From Hyphomonadaceae bacterium (lineage in GTDB: Bacteria > Pseudomonadota > Alphaproteobacteria > Caulobacterales > Aquidulcibacteraceae): DNA of 64,000 nucleotides. Of this stretch, positions 42,607-52,258 are shown in pieces; the stretch's first letter is position 1, and every line of letters begins with the position of its first letter. The notes below the pieces were generated by a model. The model worked only from the letters and a program-made list of their open reading frames with translations, did not search any database and was not told the origin of the DNA. The position numbers and the translations under genes are program-made. The stretch is taken from NCBI GenBank assembly GCA_016791365.1, contig JAEUMT010000025.1, positions 1 to 64,000 of the forward strand, read 5' to 3'.

Positions 42607-43473
42607 GTGACCGACGAACTCGAAATCCCCGCTCAAACGCCAGAGAATGCCGCCTTTCCATTGGAAAAGCGCCTCGTCGCGGCTGAAGCCAAGGTCGATC
42701 AACGCGGGTCCAGAATTACCGAACTCGCCCACGAATTGGTCAATGCGCGCGCGCAAGTGAGAGACCTGCAACGGCAAGTCACCCAATACCGCACCGTTGT
42801 GGATCGATTGCTGCCGCTCGGCACGTGGCTCAAGGAATTGCCGCCAGAGCATTTGCGCTTGAACGTTGGAACCGTCACCACGGAGTCGAACTTCCTCGCG
42901 CAAGGCGCCATGTCCTCCGCGCGCGTGATGAAGGAGTTCGATCCGTCCGCTGGTCCGATGCTCGATTGGGGTTGTGGTTCGGGGCGAACTCTCAACTGGC
43001 TTCTCGCCGATCCGGCATGGGAAAAAGTCTATCATGGCTGCGACGTCGACTCAGCGGCGATCGCATGGCTCAAGCAACTCGGCGTGCGCGCCGAAGTATG
43101 CGGCGACGAACCTCGGCTACCCTATCCCGACAACACCTTCGCTGGCATCTTCTCGTTCAGCGTGCTGACGCACATTCCGCCAACGGCGCATCGCGGCTGG
43201 TACCAGGAATTTCAGCGGGTGCTAAAGCCAGGCGGGCGCGTGTTCTGCACGACCTGTGGCGACTACACGCTTGAGATCGACAGCGCGCGATTGGACTCCT
43301 TGAAGCCGCAGATCGCCGAGCACGGCTGGGCGTTCAGTGAAACCGAAGGCCATTACAAGCACATCGCGGTCGCCACACGCGCCTACACGACGAAGGCTTT
43401 CGAGGGGCTCCTGGAGGAAGAATCCTACGGGCGGTACAGCAACATGGACGCCTTCGTTCTACGGAAGCGCTGA
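42607..43473 (+). CDS. Coiled-coil methyltransferase next to the polysaccharide exporter
   Basis: A 288-residue protein with a GTG start. Residues about 15-75 form a predicted coiled coil (EKRLVAAEAKVDQRGSRITE, then ARAQVRDLQRQVTQYR). The rest is a class I methyltransferase: MLDWGCGSGRTLNWLL, YHGCDVDSAAIAWL, FAGIFSFSVLTHIPPTAHRGW and LKPGGRVFCTTCGD. It lies 72 bp after the Wzt-like gene. The combination recalls chain-terminating or capping methyltransferases such as WbdD, but it has no kinase domain. Its stop codon directly abuts that of the convergent gene at 43474. Confidence 0.83.
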   Translation: MTDELEIPAQTPENAAFPLEKRLVAAEAKVDQRGSRITELAHELVNARAQVRDLQRQVTQYRTVVDRLLPLGTWLKELPPEHLRLNVGTVTTESNFLAQGAMSSARVMKEFDPSAGPMLDWGCGSGRTLNWLLADPAWEKVYHGCDVDSAAIAWLKQLGVRAEVCGDEPRLPYPDNTFAGIFSFSVLTHIPPTAHRGWYQEFQRVLKPGGRVFCTTCGDYTLEIDSARLDSLKPQIAEHGWAFSETEGHYKHIAVATRAYTTKAFEGLLEEESYGRYSNMDAFVLRKR

Positions 43474-44490
43474 TTAGACGACTGTCTTGCCGCCCTTGAG
43501 CGACATCTCGACAACGCCAAGCAGCGTGACCTCGGGCAACGCATAGACTTCAAAGCGCCGCTGCTGCTCGCCCGCGAGGTGTCTGGTGACATCAAACGCC
43601 AAGCCATGAGCGCCATCACCGATATTGTGCGGGAGCAAGTCTTCGCGAAAGTCGTCACAGATTGCTTCGCCGATCTGCTGACCATCCAGCAAAACCCGCA
43701 CCGGCACACGCTCGCCGCTTTGCGGGAATTTGGCCCAACCGCGGATAATTCCACCCGGTTTTTGAACCTTGTCCAACGCGCCTTGCGCGGCGCGGCGGCC
43801 GAGGTTCGGCGCCCGTATTGAGCGCACGCCCTGATCAAGCATGAGCGTCGCCGCAAGACGTGTCTCGGGCGGCGGGTTGATGCCGGCAAACTCAGCGATC
43901 GCGTCAACGTTCTCCTGCGCGAACTCGCGGGCCTTTTGCAGCGACACGATGAGGCTTGGCGCGCGCGTCTGCGTCGCGAAGATGGCAAGCTCCGCGCTCT
44001 TCTCGGCCGCCTCAAGCAGCGCGCTTTCAACACCTTTGTCGGAGCGCTCCCGGCTGATCGCGGTCGCCGCGACGTCCTCGGTGACAATCACGACATGCGG
44101 GTTGCGAACAATCGAAAGCGAGCGCGTCACCATGTTGCGCGCGAACGGCACACGCGCCGCCCACGTCGAGTGCGACTGCGAGAGCCGCCGCGCGGCGTCG
44201 CGAAAACCTGAACCCGTGAGCGTTATCGGTGACGACGTCAGCGTCCCGCCAGCGGGAAAGAAGAATACCGGCACGCCCAATTGGCGAAGGACGCTCGCGA
44301 TCACCAAAGGGCCGTCAGCTGGTTCAATACCCGTGAGAATGAGCGTCCTGCCCTCGCCGCTGGGCCCGCGCCAATTCCGGCGCAGAAAGCCGAGGTTCGG
44401 CGCATGCCCAACCTTCGGCTCCACCGCCGCGTTATCCGGAAACGGCAAATTGTCAGGCACTCCGGCCGCCCCTCTCGAACCACGGCGCAT
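43474..44490 (-). CDS. Sulfotransferase-like protein with a C-terminal beta domain
   Basis: A 338-residue protein not confidently assigned. After a 45-residue lead, TLILTGIEPADGPLVIASVLRQLGVPVFF could be a degraded sulfotransferase P-loop, and HVVIVTEDVAATAISRERSD resembles the 3'-phosphate strand of that fold. The C-terminal part (about 250-330: GGIIRGWAKFPQ, VRVLLDGQQIGEAICDDFRE, NIGDGAHGLAFDV) matches a beta-sandwich domain often appended to glycosyltransferases. No standard catalytic residues can be identified. Possibly inactive or a binding protein. Confidence 0.65.
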   Translation of the reverse strand: MRRGSRGAAGVPDNLPFPDNAAVEPKVGHAPNLGFLRRNWRGPSGEGRTLILTGIEPADGPLVIASVLRQLGVPVFFFPAGGTLTSSPITLTGSGFRDAARRLSQSHSTWAARVPFARNMVTRSLSIVRNPHVVIVTEDVAATAISRERSDKGVESALLEAAEKSAELAIFATQTRAPSLIVSLQKAREFAQENVDAIAEFAGINPPPETRLAATLMLDQGVRSIRAPNLGRRAAQGALDKVQKPGGIIRGWAKFPQSGERVPVRVLLDGQQIGEAICDDFREDLLPHNIGDGAHGLAFDVTRHLAGEQQRRFEVYALPEVTLLGVVEMSLKGGKTVV

Positions 44491-44630
44491 GAAAGATAGC
44501 GATCCGGCCGCACATTGTCGAAGGATGCACTGCAGAGGCGCCTATTAGGCGCGGTTGGCACGCCCGGAGGCCCTGGCTATAAGCCCCGCAACGACCAACA
44601 ACCGCGAGCTCCCACCGGCTCGGAGGGATC

Positions 44631-45680
44631 ATGCGTGTATTGATAACCGGCGGTTGCGGATTCATCGGATCGGCGCTCTGTCGCGCCGCGATTCAGCATT
44701 CCGGCTGGACCGTGCTCAATGTTGATAAGCTGACCTACGCCGCCAGCGAACACGCGCTCGATGAGGTTGCAGCGTCGAGCAGCTACCAACTGCTAAAAGC
44801 GGACATCTGCGACCGCGCCGCGATGGATAAGGCCTTTGCCGACTTCCAGCCTGACGCCGTCATGCACCTTGCGGCCGAATCACACGTCGATCGCTCCATC
44901 ACCGGCTCGGCGGCTTTTGTGCAGACCAACATCGTCGGCACACATACGCTGCTGGAGTCGGCGCTCACGTACTGGAGCGCGCTGCCGTCTGGGCGCAAAG
45001 CAGGCTTCCGTTTCCTGCATGTATCGACCGATGAAGTGTTCGGCTCGCTCACGGACGAAGGCTATTTCCGCGAAGACACGCGCTACGATCCACGCTCGCC
45101 CTATTCGGCCAGCAAAGCCGCATCCGATCACCTGGCGAGCGCGTGGCGACACACGTACGGCCTGCCTGTCGTCACCTCGAATTGCTCGAACAATTACGGC
45201 CCGTATCAGTTTCCGGAAAAACTGATCCCGCTCACAATCCTCAACGCTCTCGAAGGCAAGCCGCTGCCGGTATATGGCGACGGCAAGAACGTCCGCGATT
45301 GGCTGTTCGTGAACGACCACGCGGATGCGCTGCGTTTGGTGCTGACCGAGGGCAAGCCGGGCGAAACCTACTGCATCGGCGGCGCCTCGGAACGCGCCAA
45401 CATCGATGTCGTGCACGCGATCTGCGACCTGCTCGATTCAATCGCTCCCGACGCCAGGATCGGCGCACGGCGTAACCTCATAACATTTGTCCGCGACCGC
45501 CCCGGCCACGATCACCGCTACGCCATCGACACTTCGAAAATCACCAATGAACTCGGCTGGCGCCCAACGCGCACGTTCGAGCAAGGCCTGGCGGAAACGG
45601 TTCGCTGGTATTTGGATCGCAGCGATTGGTGGCAACCGATCCGCGAAGGCAAGTATCGCGGCGAACGCTTGGGTCTTTGA
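44631..45680 (+). CDS. rfbB: dTDP-glucose 4,6-dehydratase
   Basis: Second step of dTDP-L-rhamnose synthesis, 349 residues. The Rossmann motif [12 protein letters not shown] is at the N-terminus. Tyr158 and Lys162 lie in [11 protein letters not shown], the DE pair in [10 protein letters not shown], and the substrate loop is [18 protein letters not shown]. The late [11 protein letters not shown] motif is typical of RmlB. It is followed after 28 bp by rfbA, with rfbC and rfbD further on. It starts about 140 bp from the divergent gene at 43474. Confidence 0.97.
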   Translation: MRVLITGGCGFIGSALCRAAIQHSGWTVLNVDKLTYAASEHALDEVAASSSYQLLKADICDRAAMDKAFADFQPDAVMHLAAESHVDRSITGSAAFVQTNIVGTHTLLESALTYWSALPSGRKAGFRFLHVSTDEVFGSLTDEGYFREDTRYDPRSPYSASKAASDHLASAWRHTYGLPVVTSNCSNNYGPYQFPEKLIPLTILNALEGKPLPVYGDGKNVRDWLFVNDHADALRLVLTEGKPGETYCIGGASERANIDVVHAICDLLDSIAPDARIGARRNLITFVRDRPGHDHRYAIDTSKITNELGWRPTRTFEQGLAETVRWYLDRSDWWQPIREGKYRGERLGL

Positions 45681-45708
45681 TGACCGCGCAGCACACACAG
45701 GCAAGCAC

Positions 45709-46572
45709 ATGAAGGGCATTATTCTCGCCGGCGGTTCGGGCACGCGGCTTTATCCGCTGACACGCGGCGTCAGCAAACAGCTGCTGCCGATCTACGACAA
45801 GCCCATGATCTACTATCCGCTGAGCACGCTAATGCTCGCGGGCATCCGCGAAATCCTGGTCATCTCGACGCCGCGCGACACGCCGCTGTTCAAGGATACG
45901 CTCGGCGACGGCTCGCAATGGGGCATCAAGCTCGACTACGCCGTGCAAGAAACCCCGCGCGGACTCGCCGACGCCTTCATCGTCGGCCGCCACTTCGTCG
46001 ACGGCGGCCCATCGGCGCTCATCCTCGGCGACAACCTCTTCTTCGGCCACAGCCTGACAGACCATCTACGCCGCGCGGCCGAGCGCACCGACAGCGCCAC
46101 CGTCTTCGCCTATCGCGTGCGTGATCCAGAGCGCTACGGCGTCGTAGAGTTTGACGATCAGGGCCGCGCGCTGGGCGTCGAAGAAAAGCCCAAGGCGCCC
46201 CGCTCCGACTGGGCGATCACGGGGCTCTATTTCTACGACGCGCGCGTCACCGAGTTCGCGGCAAGCGTAAAACCGTCAGCGCGCGGCGAAATAGAGATCA
46301 CCGATATCAACCGCATGTATCTCGAAGCCGGCGATCTGCATGTCGAGCGGCTCGGCCGCGGCTTTGCCTGGCTCGACACCGGCACGCACGATTCTCTGCA
46401 GGAAGCCGGCGGCTTCATCAAAGCCATCGAGCACCGGCAAGGTCTGAAAGTGGCTTGTTTGGAAGAGATCGCCTTCCATCAAGGCTTCATCGACGAAGTC
46501 CAACTAAAGCGCGTCGCCGAGGAAATGGGCAAGAGCGACTACGGGCGCTATTTGCTTTCGTTGATCGATTAA
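45709..46572 (+). CDS. rfbA: Glucose-1-phosphate thymidylyltransferase
   Basis: First step of dTDP-L-rhamnose synthesis, 287 residues starting [20 protein letters not shown] at ATG 45709 (a longer frame was discarded). The nucleotide loop [28 protein letters not shown] and [11 protein letters not shown] are all present. [11 protein letters not shown] near the C-terminus is the usual RmlA motif. The stop codon overlaps the stop of the convergent rfbC by three to four bases. Confidence 0.97.
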   Translation: MKGIILAGGSGTRLYPLTRGVSKQLLPIYDKPMIYYPLSTLMLAGIREILVISTPRDTPLFKDTLGDGSQWGIKLDYAVQETPRGLADAFIVGRHFVDGGPSALILGDNLFFGHSLTDHLRRAAERTDSATVFAYRVRDPERYGVVEFDDQGRALGVEEKPKAPRSDWAITGLYFYDARVTEFAASVKPSARGEIEITDINRMYLEAGDLHVERLGRGFAWLDTGTHDSLQEAGGFIKAIEHRQGLKVACLEEIAFHQGFIDEVQLKRVAEEMGKSDYGRYLLSLID

Positions 46573-47138
46573 TGCGCGTCTTGCCACACGAACGGCGATT
46601 GCAGTTTGTCGATCGTAGGCCAACGCGTATCCCGCGCCGAGAGCGTCGCGTCGGCGGGGCTAACCGGCCAATCAATCCCAAGCGCCGGATCGTTCCACAA
46701 AATACCGCCCTCAAGATCGGGCGCATACTCGGATGTCGTTTTGTAGAGCACCTCACACTCGTCCGTCAGCGTGCAAAAGCCGTGCGCGAACCCGGCCGGC
46801 ACCCAAATCTGATTCCACGCATTCGCGCTGATCTCCGCCGAGACATGCTGACCATAAGTCGGCGAGCCAACGCGTATATCGACGGCGACATCCCAAATGG
46901 CGCCGCGCACCACACGCACCAGCTTGCCTTGCGCCATCGGCGGCGCCTGAAAGTGCAACGCGCGCACGACGCCCCGCTGCGACGAGAACGAGTGATTGTC
47001 CTGCACGAAGCGCGGCCCGACGCCGTTTTCGCGAAAAAGCGATTCCCTGAAGACCTCGGAAAAAAAGCCGCGCTCGTCGCCATGCTTCTTCGGCGAGAGC
47101 ACGATCACATCCGGGATAGCGAGAGCGGTCGCTTGCAT
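46569..47138 (-). CDS. rfbC: dTDP-4-dehydrorhamnose 3,5-epimerase
   Basis: Third step of dTDP-L-rhamnose synthesis, 189 residues. The cupin has the motif [33 protein letters not shown] (catalytic His in ALHFQ) and the Asp in [40 protein letters not shown] closes the active site. It is unusually placed on the opposite strand from rfbB, rfbA and rfbD, convergent with rfbA and divergent from the glycosyltransferase at 47180. Confidence 0.95.
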   Translation of the reverse strand: MQATALAIPDVIVLSPKKHGDERGFFSEVFRESLFRENGVGPRFVQDNHSFSSQRGVVRALHFQAPPMAQGKLVRVVRGAIWDVAVDIRVGSPTYGQHVSAEISANAWNQIWVPAGFAHGFCTLTDECEVLYKTTSEYAPDLEGGILWNDPALGIDWPVSPADATLSARDTRWPTIDKLQSPFVWQDAH

Positions 47139-47179
47139 GAAAACCTAATTCCCTGCGCGACGCACAATCGGGTCCGCGC

Positions 47180-48160
47180 ATGACTCAACGTGTTCTGGTC
47201 TGTATCGTCGCCTTCAATTCCAGGCAACACTGGCCGGAATTGCGCGCTGCGCTGGAGGCGCAGACCTATACCGATTTTCGGACAATCATAGTCGACAACG
47301 CCTCCCGACCGGATCAACGCCTTTCGCCTGACGAACTGCCCACGGGCGCCGAGCTCCTGCAACTCGAAAACAATGTCGGTTTCGCCAAGGCCAACAATCT
47401 CGCCGCCGAAAAAAGCGATGCGGAGTTCTTCGTGACGCTAAACCCGGACGCGTTCCCGGCGGCCGATTGGCTCGAACGGCTCGTCGCCGCCGCCGATGCA
47501 TCGCCGCAAACGGCCGCCTTTGGCTCTCTCCAAATCAGCGCGCTCGATCCGGACACCCTCGACGGCGCCGGCGACGAATACTGGTTCGGCGGCCTGCCCT
47601 ATCGCAGCTTGTACAATCGCGCGCGCAACCGCGCACCCAGGGCGGGCCCAACGTTCTCAGCTTGCGCCGCCGCCGCGCTCTATCGGCGCAAAACCTTCCA
47701 AGACCTTGGCGGTTTCGACGAAGACTTCTTCTGCTATTGCGAGGACGTCGACCTTGGCTTCCGCCTCCGGCTGCAGGGCCACGACGTACGCCAGGCGCCA
47801 GGCGCCATCGTGCGCCACGTTGGCGGCGGCACGGCTGGCGCGCGTTCCTCGTTCGCGATCTTTCACGGCACGCGCAACCGGCTCTGGACCTTCGTCCGCG
47901 ACATGCCTGGCGTGTGGTTTTACCTGCTCGCGCCCATACACGCCGCGATGACGATCTTCATCATGGCTTGGTCGCTCTTCCGGGGTACCGCCAAACCAAC
48001 ATGGCGCGGCGTCGCCGCTGGCTTGCGGGGGTGGCGCCAGGTCTGGGGCAAGCGCCGCCTCACCCAAAAAACCAGAACGGCGCCTGACTTCGCGATCATC
48101 GGCGCTATGATGTTCTCGCCGCTCGCCGTGATCAGCCGCAATCCAAAGCGGCGCAACTGA
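47180..48160 (+). CDS. Glycosyltransferase family 2, rhamnosyltransferase-like
   Basis: A 326-residue GT2 protein: VLVCIVAFNSRQHWPELRAAL, then IIVDNASRPDQ, FVTLNPDAFPA (NPD metal motif) and GFDEDFFCYCEDVDLGFRLRL (ED catalytic base region). A C-terminal hydrophobic helix (GVWFYLLAPIHAAMTIFIMA) anchors it to the inner membrane. Its position between rfbC and rfbD supports a dTDP-L-rhamnose donor, which is inference. Confidence 0.88.
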   Translation: MTQRVLVCIVAFNSRQHWPELRAALEAQTYTDFRTIIVDNASRPDQRLSPDELPTGAELLQLENNVGFAKANNLAAEKSDAEFFVTLNPDAFPAADWLERLVAAADASPQTAAFGSLQISALDPDTLDGAGDEYWFGGLPYRSLYNRARNRAPRAGPTFSACAAAALYRRKTFQDLGGFDEDFFCYCEDVDLGFRLRLQGHDVRQAPGAIVRHVGGGTAGARSSFAIFHGTRNRLWTFVRDMPGVWFYLLAPIHAAMTIFIMAWSLFRGTAKPTWRGVAAGLRGWRQVWGKRRLTQKTRTAPDFAIIGAMMFSPLAVISRNPKRRN

Positions 48161-48173
48161 ACCGAACGAAGCA

Positions 48174-49064
48174 ATGCCGATCAACGCCATCGTGGTTGGA
48201 AAGTCCGGGCAACTCGCGCGTGCACTGGCGAAGCGGCCGCAACTTCCAGATTGGACGCTGCGTTTCTGTGATCGATCCGAAATCGATCTCGAAAATCCAC
48301 ATGCCGTACAAGCGGCGATCGAAAGCCAGCGTCCCGACATCGTCATCAATGCAGCCGCCTACACGGCCGTCGACGCCGCCGAGACCGATGAAGCACAAGC
48401 CACGCGCATAAACGGCGACAGCCCAGGCGCAATGGCGCGCGCATGCGCAAACATCGGCGCCGCCTTCGTCCACGTTTCGACGGACTATGTCTTCGACGGC
48501 CAATCATCAGGCCGATACGCGGTTGACGCCCCGCGTAACCCGCAAAGCGCCTACGGACGCAGCAAGGCGCTAGGCGAAACGCAAATCCTTGAAAGCGGCG
48601 CCGACGCCGCGATCTTACGGACCTCGTGGGTCTATGGCGCCGAGGGGGCCAATTTCCTGCGCACGATGCTCAAGCTCGCCGAGACGCGCGACGAAGTCTC
48701 CGTCGTCCACGATCAAACCGGTGCGCCAACATGGTCTGCCGACTTGGCCGACGCGGTGATGGCCGCCGCACGGCGTCTGGCTCAACGCGAAGCTGAAGCG
48801 CGTGGTATTTTTCATTTCGCCGGCGGCGGCGAAACGACGTGGGCGGTGTTCGCGGAAGCCATCTTTGACGAAGCACGTGCGCGCGGTTGGCCCGCGGCCA
48901 CGGTCAAACGCATCACGACGGCGGAGTTTCCGCGTCCAGCAAAACGCCCCGCGAACTCGCTCCTCGATCTCGAACCGTTTGAGAGAGCGTTCGGCCTCAG
49001 GCCGCGCGACTGGCGCGCTGCGCTGCGGCTCTGCATGGACGAGATCGCCGAAAACCGGGGATAG
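48174..49064 (+). CDS. rfbD: dTDP-4-dehydrorhamnose reductase
   Basis: Last step of dTDP-L-rhamnose synthesis, 296 residues. It has the N-terminal Rossmann motif VVGKSGQLARALAKR, DIVINAAAYTAVDAAETDE, VSTDYVFDGQSSGRY and YGRSKALGE (YxxxK). The LRTSWVYGAEGANFLRTML and DQTGAPTW segments are typical of RmlD. It lies 13 bp after the glycosyltransferase stop and completes the pathway within about 4.4 kb. Confidence 0.95.
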   Translation: MPINAIVVGKSGQLARALAKRPQLPDWTLRFCDRSEIDLENPHAVQAAIESQRPDIVINAAAYTAVDAAETDEAQATRINGDSPGAMARACANIGAAFVHVSTDYVFDGQSSGRYAVDAPRNPQSAYGRSKALGETQILESGADAAILRTSWVYGAEGANFLRTMLKLAETRDEVSVVHDQTGAPTWSADLADAVMAAARRLAQREAEARGIFHFAGGGETTWAVFAEAIFDEARARGWPAATVKRITTAEFPRPAKRPANSLLDLEPFERAFGLRPRDWRAALRLCMDEIAENRG

Positions 49065-49127
49065 ATTCCGTTCGATCCGGGGAGCGCCAACGCCGCCGTA
49101 ACATGCCGACGAAGGAGTTTCGCCCGC

Positions 49128-50135
49128 ATGTCTCAGACCACTCACCTCCAACTGCCCTTCCTCGCCGCCGCGCAAGCGCAGAAGCATGTCACCGTCAACG
49201 AAACGCTGCTGCGCCTCGACGCGCTCGTGCAACTCGCCGCGAAATCCGCGACCACCAGCACGCAACCCGCATCCCCTAGCGACGGCGACATCTACCTCCT
49301 CCCGGCCGCCAAGTCCGGCGCTGCGTGGGGCGCGATGGCGAGCGGCGCGATCGCTTATTATCGCGACGGCGTCTGGGAGGAGCTGACGCCAAACCCTGGC
49401 TGGCGCTGTTACGTCGCCGATGAAGCAGCGCTTTACGCGCGCGGCGCCAGCGCCTGGAAACGCATCGCAGCCGAACAGGAACATCGCCTGATCTTCACCC
49501 CGGGCGGAGACGGCGTCGTTTCGATCTATCGCATCGACCCCGCGCGCACCCAAAATCCGCGCACCGATACGATCAGCGGCATCGCCAGCGACATCATCAC
49601 GCTCGCCAGCGCCAATGCGGGACTATTCTTCGGCGCGCAGATGGCCGGCGTTTCGTATGCGCGCATCTGGAACACGTCCAAGACACCCAATCAGTCCGCG
49701 TGGATCAAAGCCGCGCCCTCATCGACAACCCTACGCGTCGTCGACGCCGCCGCCATCGCTGGCTGGAGCAATGGCGAGACCATTCAGCTCGGCGATCCCA
49801 CCGGAATCACCCCGAACCGCGTCATCGCGCTCGATATCTCCCCAATGATGCAAACCGTGCTCGGGCGCGTCTTCCGCCAATCGGGCGTGCTGCTCAAAGC
49901 CCTGGTCGAAGGACTCGGGGCGCAAGCGACCCTGGACACGACCGAGGCCGGCTTAAACGGCTCCTTCAACGGCCACCGCAGCGAATCCGGCGGCGGACGC
50001 CTCGGCGGCCAATACACCCAGGTGACCAGCGTGCAGTCACCGATCTCTGACTCGAACCTGGTATTCATGCGTGAGACCGTGACAGGCAGCGCGATGGGGG
50101 TCACGGCATTGTCTGTGGTCGGCGTGTGGGTCTGA
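49128..50135 (+). CDS. DUF2793 domain protein, phage-tail or gene-transfer-agent type
   Basis: A 335-residue protein. Residues 1-105 match DUF2793 (HLQLPFLAAAQAQKHVTVNE, RLDALVQLAAKS, GDIYLLPAAKSGAAWGAMAS, YYRDGVWEELTPNPGWRCYV), a domain known from phage and GTA tail proteins. The remaining two thirds are beta-rich with Ser/Thr/Asn and Gly (for example YARIWNTSKTPNQSAWIKAA) and may be a receptor-binding or adhesive part. There are no other phage genes nearby, so it is an orphan. A GAAGGAG ribosome site is present. No signal peptide. Confidence 0.8.
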   Translation: MSQTTHLQLPFLAAAQAQKHVTVNETLLRLDALVQLAAKSATTSTQPASPSDGDIYLLPAAKSGAAWGAMASGAIAYYRDGVWEELTPNPGWRCYVADEAALYARGASAWKRIAAEQEHRLIFTPGGDGVVSIYRIDPARTQNPRTDTISGIASDIITLASANAGLFFGAQMAGVSYARIWNTSKTPNQSAWIKAAPSSTTLRVVDAAAIAGWSNGETIQLGDPTGITPNRVIALDISPMMQTVLGRVFRQSGVLLKALVEGLGAQATLDTTEAGLNGSFNGHRSESGGGRLGGQYTQVTSVQSPISDSNLVFMRETVTGSAMGVTALSVVGVWV

Positions 50136-50141
50136 CTGGAC

Positions 50142-51287
50142 CTAGCCGGGAGAACGACGGTCACGTGCGCAGTCGATCATCTCGGCAATCTGACTGGCGC
50201 ACGCGGCCAACGTATGGTCACCGAACGCGTTGTGGTTGTGATGCTCGAAGAACTTGTCGTCGTATGGCTTCGGCGTAGTTCCAGAGCGGCCTCGCACGAT
50301 CTTACTCCGGTACTGCGCTTCGGATTTCACGGCGTAATGATTGATCGCGAGAAGAGTCGCTGACGCGCGTCCGCGCACCTCACCACGGAGCAAAAAGACA
50401 GGATCGCCTTGTGCATTGACCGTCGGGCCCACAACCAGAAACTGATGAGTGCTCAACGATCGCACAACACGCGACATCCGCACGATTGATTTCACTTTGT
50501 TGGCGGCCCGGCGCCTGCGACGCGTGAATGCTTCCACGCACAATCCGTCGGGCTTTTCCACGTGGCCGCCGGATCCAAACAAGAGCCAGTTGAGCGCAAC
50601 GCAAGCAACATTCTCATCCATGCCCTCGAGCACAACCCGCACGTCGTCCAATCCGTGAATCGGTCGGATGAACTCGTCGGCATCGATCAGGGCCGCCCAT
50701 TCGGTTTCGTGCCGGTGCGTCTCAAGGAAATGAGACATCGCCAAATCTTGCGCTGGCTGTCCGGTGAATGAATAGGAGCGAATGTCGTAAAATCTCTTGG
50801 CGTTCTCAATGATCTCGCGCGTGGCGTCCGTGGAATTGTTCTCATAGAGGTAAAACCGTTCCGCGCCGACAAGCGCATGGTGCGCCAACCATTCCTCCAG
50901 GTACTCGGCTTCATCCTTCAGAGCGGCGAAAACCGAAAAAAAGGCGGACGGCTTAAAGGGTGACGCGCGGCGCAAACCTAGCGCATCGCGACGCCTCCAA
51001 GTTTCAAACTCTGTCAGCGCCCAATCATCAGGCGCAGCGCGCGCCAGCGCAGTGCAGGCCATTTTGATATTGCCTTGGTGCAGGTGGTAGTACGCCTTGA
51101 TGCGCAATGAGGGAGCGTGAGTTGAGTTTGGCGGAATGGAGTCGATGAAGTTTGCAACTTCCGCCCAGTCAGCGAGATAGAGCGCTCCAATCGCGCGATA
51201 GCTGGCGCCGTCCTCGTCACCCGCATTTTCTAGGGCGGCGAAATGTCTTCGCACCTGCCCTATTCGGACATTCGGGAAATCACGCAT
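50142..51287 (-). CDS. Glycosyltransferase family 92/GT2-like protein
   Basis: A 381-residue protein from the ATG at 51287; a TTG at 51335 would extend it by 16 residues. The first 130 residues look like helical TPR-type repeats (SYRAIGALYLADWAEVANFI, LRIKAYYHLHQGNIKMACTA). From about 145 on there is a GT domain: FFSVFAALKDEAEYLEEWLA, RFYLYENNSTDATREI, EWAALIDADEFIRPI (DAD metal motif) and an AINHYAVKSEAQYRSKI motif near the end. This combination is seen in proteins that decorate surface polysaccharides. Confidence 0.8.
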   Translation of the reverse strand: MRDFPNVRIGQVRRHFAALENAGDEDGASYRAIGALYLADWAEVANFIDSIPPNSTHAPSLRIKAYYHLHQGNIKMACTALARAAPDDWALTEFETWRRRDALGLRRASPFKPSAFFSVFAALKDEAEYLEEWLAHHALVGAERFYLYENNSTDATREIIENAKRFYDIRSYSFTGQPAQDLAMSHFLETHRHETEWAALIDADEFIRPIHGLDDVRVVLEGMDENVACVALNWLLFGSGGHVEKPDGLCVEAFTRRRRRAANKVKSIVRMSRVVRSLSTHQFLVVGPTVNAQGDPVFLLRGEVRGRASATLLAINHYAVKSEAQYRSKIVRGRSGTTPKPYDDKFFEHHNHNAFGDHTLAACASQIAEMIDCARDRRSPG

Positions 51288-51439
51288 GAACGCATCCCAC
51301 TCACCGGCGAGCGATGATGATGGGATCCCCTGCAAGCGTGCCCCCGACCCAAACTCCCGACTGTTCTATCCCTTCGCGCCGGAGCAAGGGCAAGTGCGGG
51401 TCGAATCCCAGGGGAAACGATAACGCTGCATGCTCGGGG

Positions 51440-52258
51440 CTACCGCCCCATCACCACCAACACCCATCCTGCCATCATCGCCAACGCACCCTCCACCGGC
51501 CCCTGCGCGAATTTCCTGAAATAGCGCGCCATGCCGCGCGCTTTGTGCCGCGCGACGATACGCGGGCTGACATCGCTGGTGGAGCGCAGGTGGCGGCCAT
51601 GCGGGCCGGGCGCGAACAGCACGCGCCAGCCAAGCAGCTCGGCGCGCCGGCACAGATCAAGGTCCTCGACGTGGATGAAGTAACCCTCGTCAAACCCGCC
51701 GAGGCGCGCGAAGTCCTCGCGCCGGATGAGGAAGAGCGCGCCGCTAATGGCGCCGACGAGTTGCGGCGTAGCCGGTATAGGATCGGTGTGGCGGTTGAAG
51801 TCGCGCAGGCCAAGGCGCGTCAGGCCCGTGAACGCAGCAAAAGCGCGCCAGAGCGTCAGCCGCTCGCGCCGGCTGCCACGCTCGGGGCGGCCCTGCTCGT
51901 CGCGGAGGTCGCCGCCCACGATCGCAGGCGGCGGCGCGGCGGCAAGCACGGCGGCAAGACGCGTGATCGCGTCCAGTTCCAGGATCACGTCCGGATTGAT
52001 GAAGGCGAGCGTATCTGCCTGCGCTTCGCGCGCAGCCAGATTGCAGCCGGCGGCGAAACCGACATTGCCATGCCCGCGCAAGACGCGCACGCGCCGGTCA
52101 AGCTGCGCCGTACTGTCCAGGAAAGCCACGCCGTCGGAATCGTTACCGTTGTCGGCGATGACGATCTCATCAAGCCCCTCCGCCGCAAGCAGCGCGGCGA
52201 GGCACGATTTGAGCGCGGGGCCCGTGCGATAGCTGACGATGACAGCGCAAATGCTCAC
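51440..52258 (-). CDS. Glycosyltransferase family 2 (WbbL-like)
   Basis: A 272-residue GT2 protein with a GTG start: MSICAVIVSYRTGPALKSCL, EIVIADNGNDSDG, VGFAAGCNLAAREAQADTLA, FINPDVILE (metal motif) and GGFDEGYFIHVEDLDLCRRA (catalytic base). A short C-terminal hydrophobic segment (ALAMMAGWVLVVMG) may contact the membrane. It is similar in plan to the glycosyltransferase at 47180 and is probably a rhamnosyltransferase. The last gene of the glycosyltransferase-rich stretch. Confidence 0.85.
   Translation of the reverse strand: MSICAVIVSYRTGPALKSCLAALLAAEGLDEIVIADNGNDSDGVAFLDSTAQLDRRVRVLRGHGNVGFAAGCNLAAREAQADTLAFINPDVILELDAITRLAAVLAAAPPPAIVGGDLRDEQGRPERGSRRERLTLWRAFAAFTGLTRLGLRDFNRHTDPIPATPQLVGAISGALFLIRREDFARLGGFDEGYFIHVEDLDLCRRAELLGWRVLFAPGPHGRHLRSTSDVSPRIVARHKARGMARYFRKFAQGPVEGALAMMAGWVLVVMGR

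Noticed and set aside
51395-51415. GGGTCGAATCCC looks like a tRNA T-arm
   Set aside because: The stem-loop cannot form a 5-bp stem with a 7-base loop, and no acceptor, D or anticodon arm can be drawn around it.
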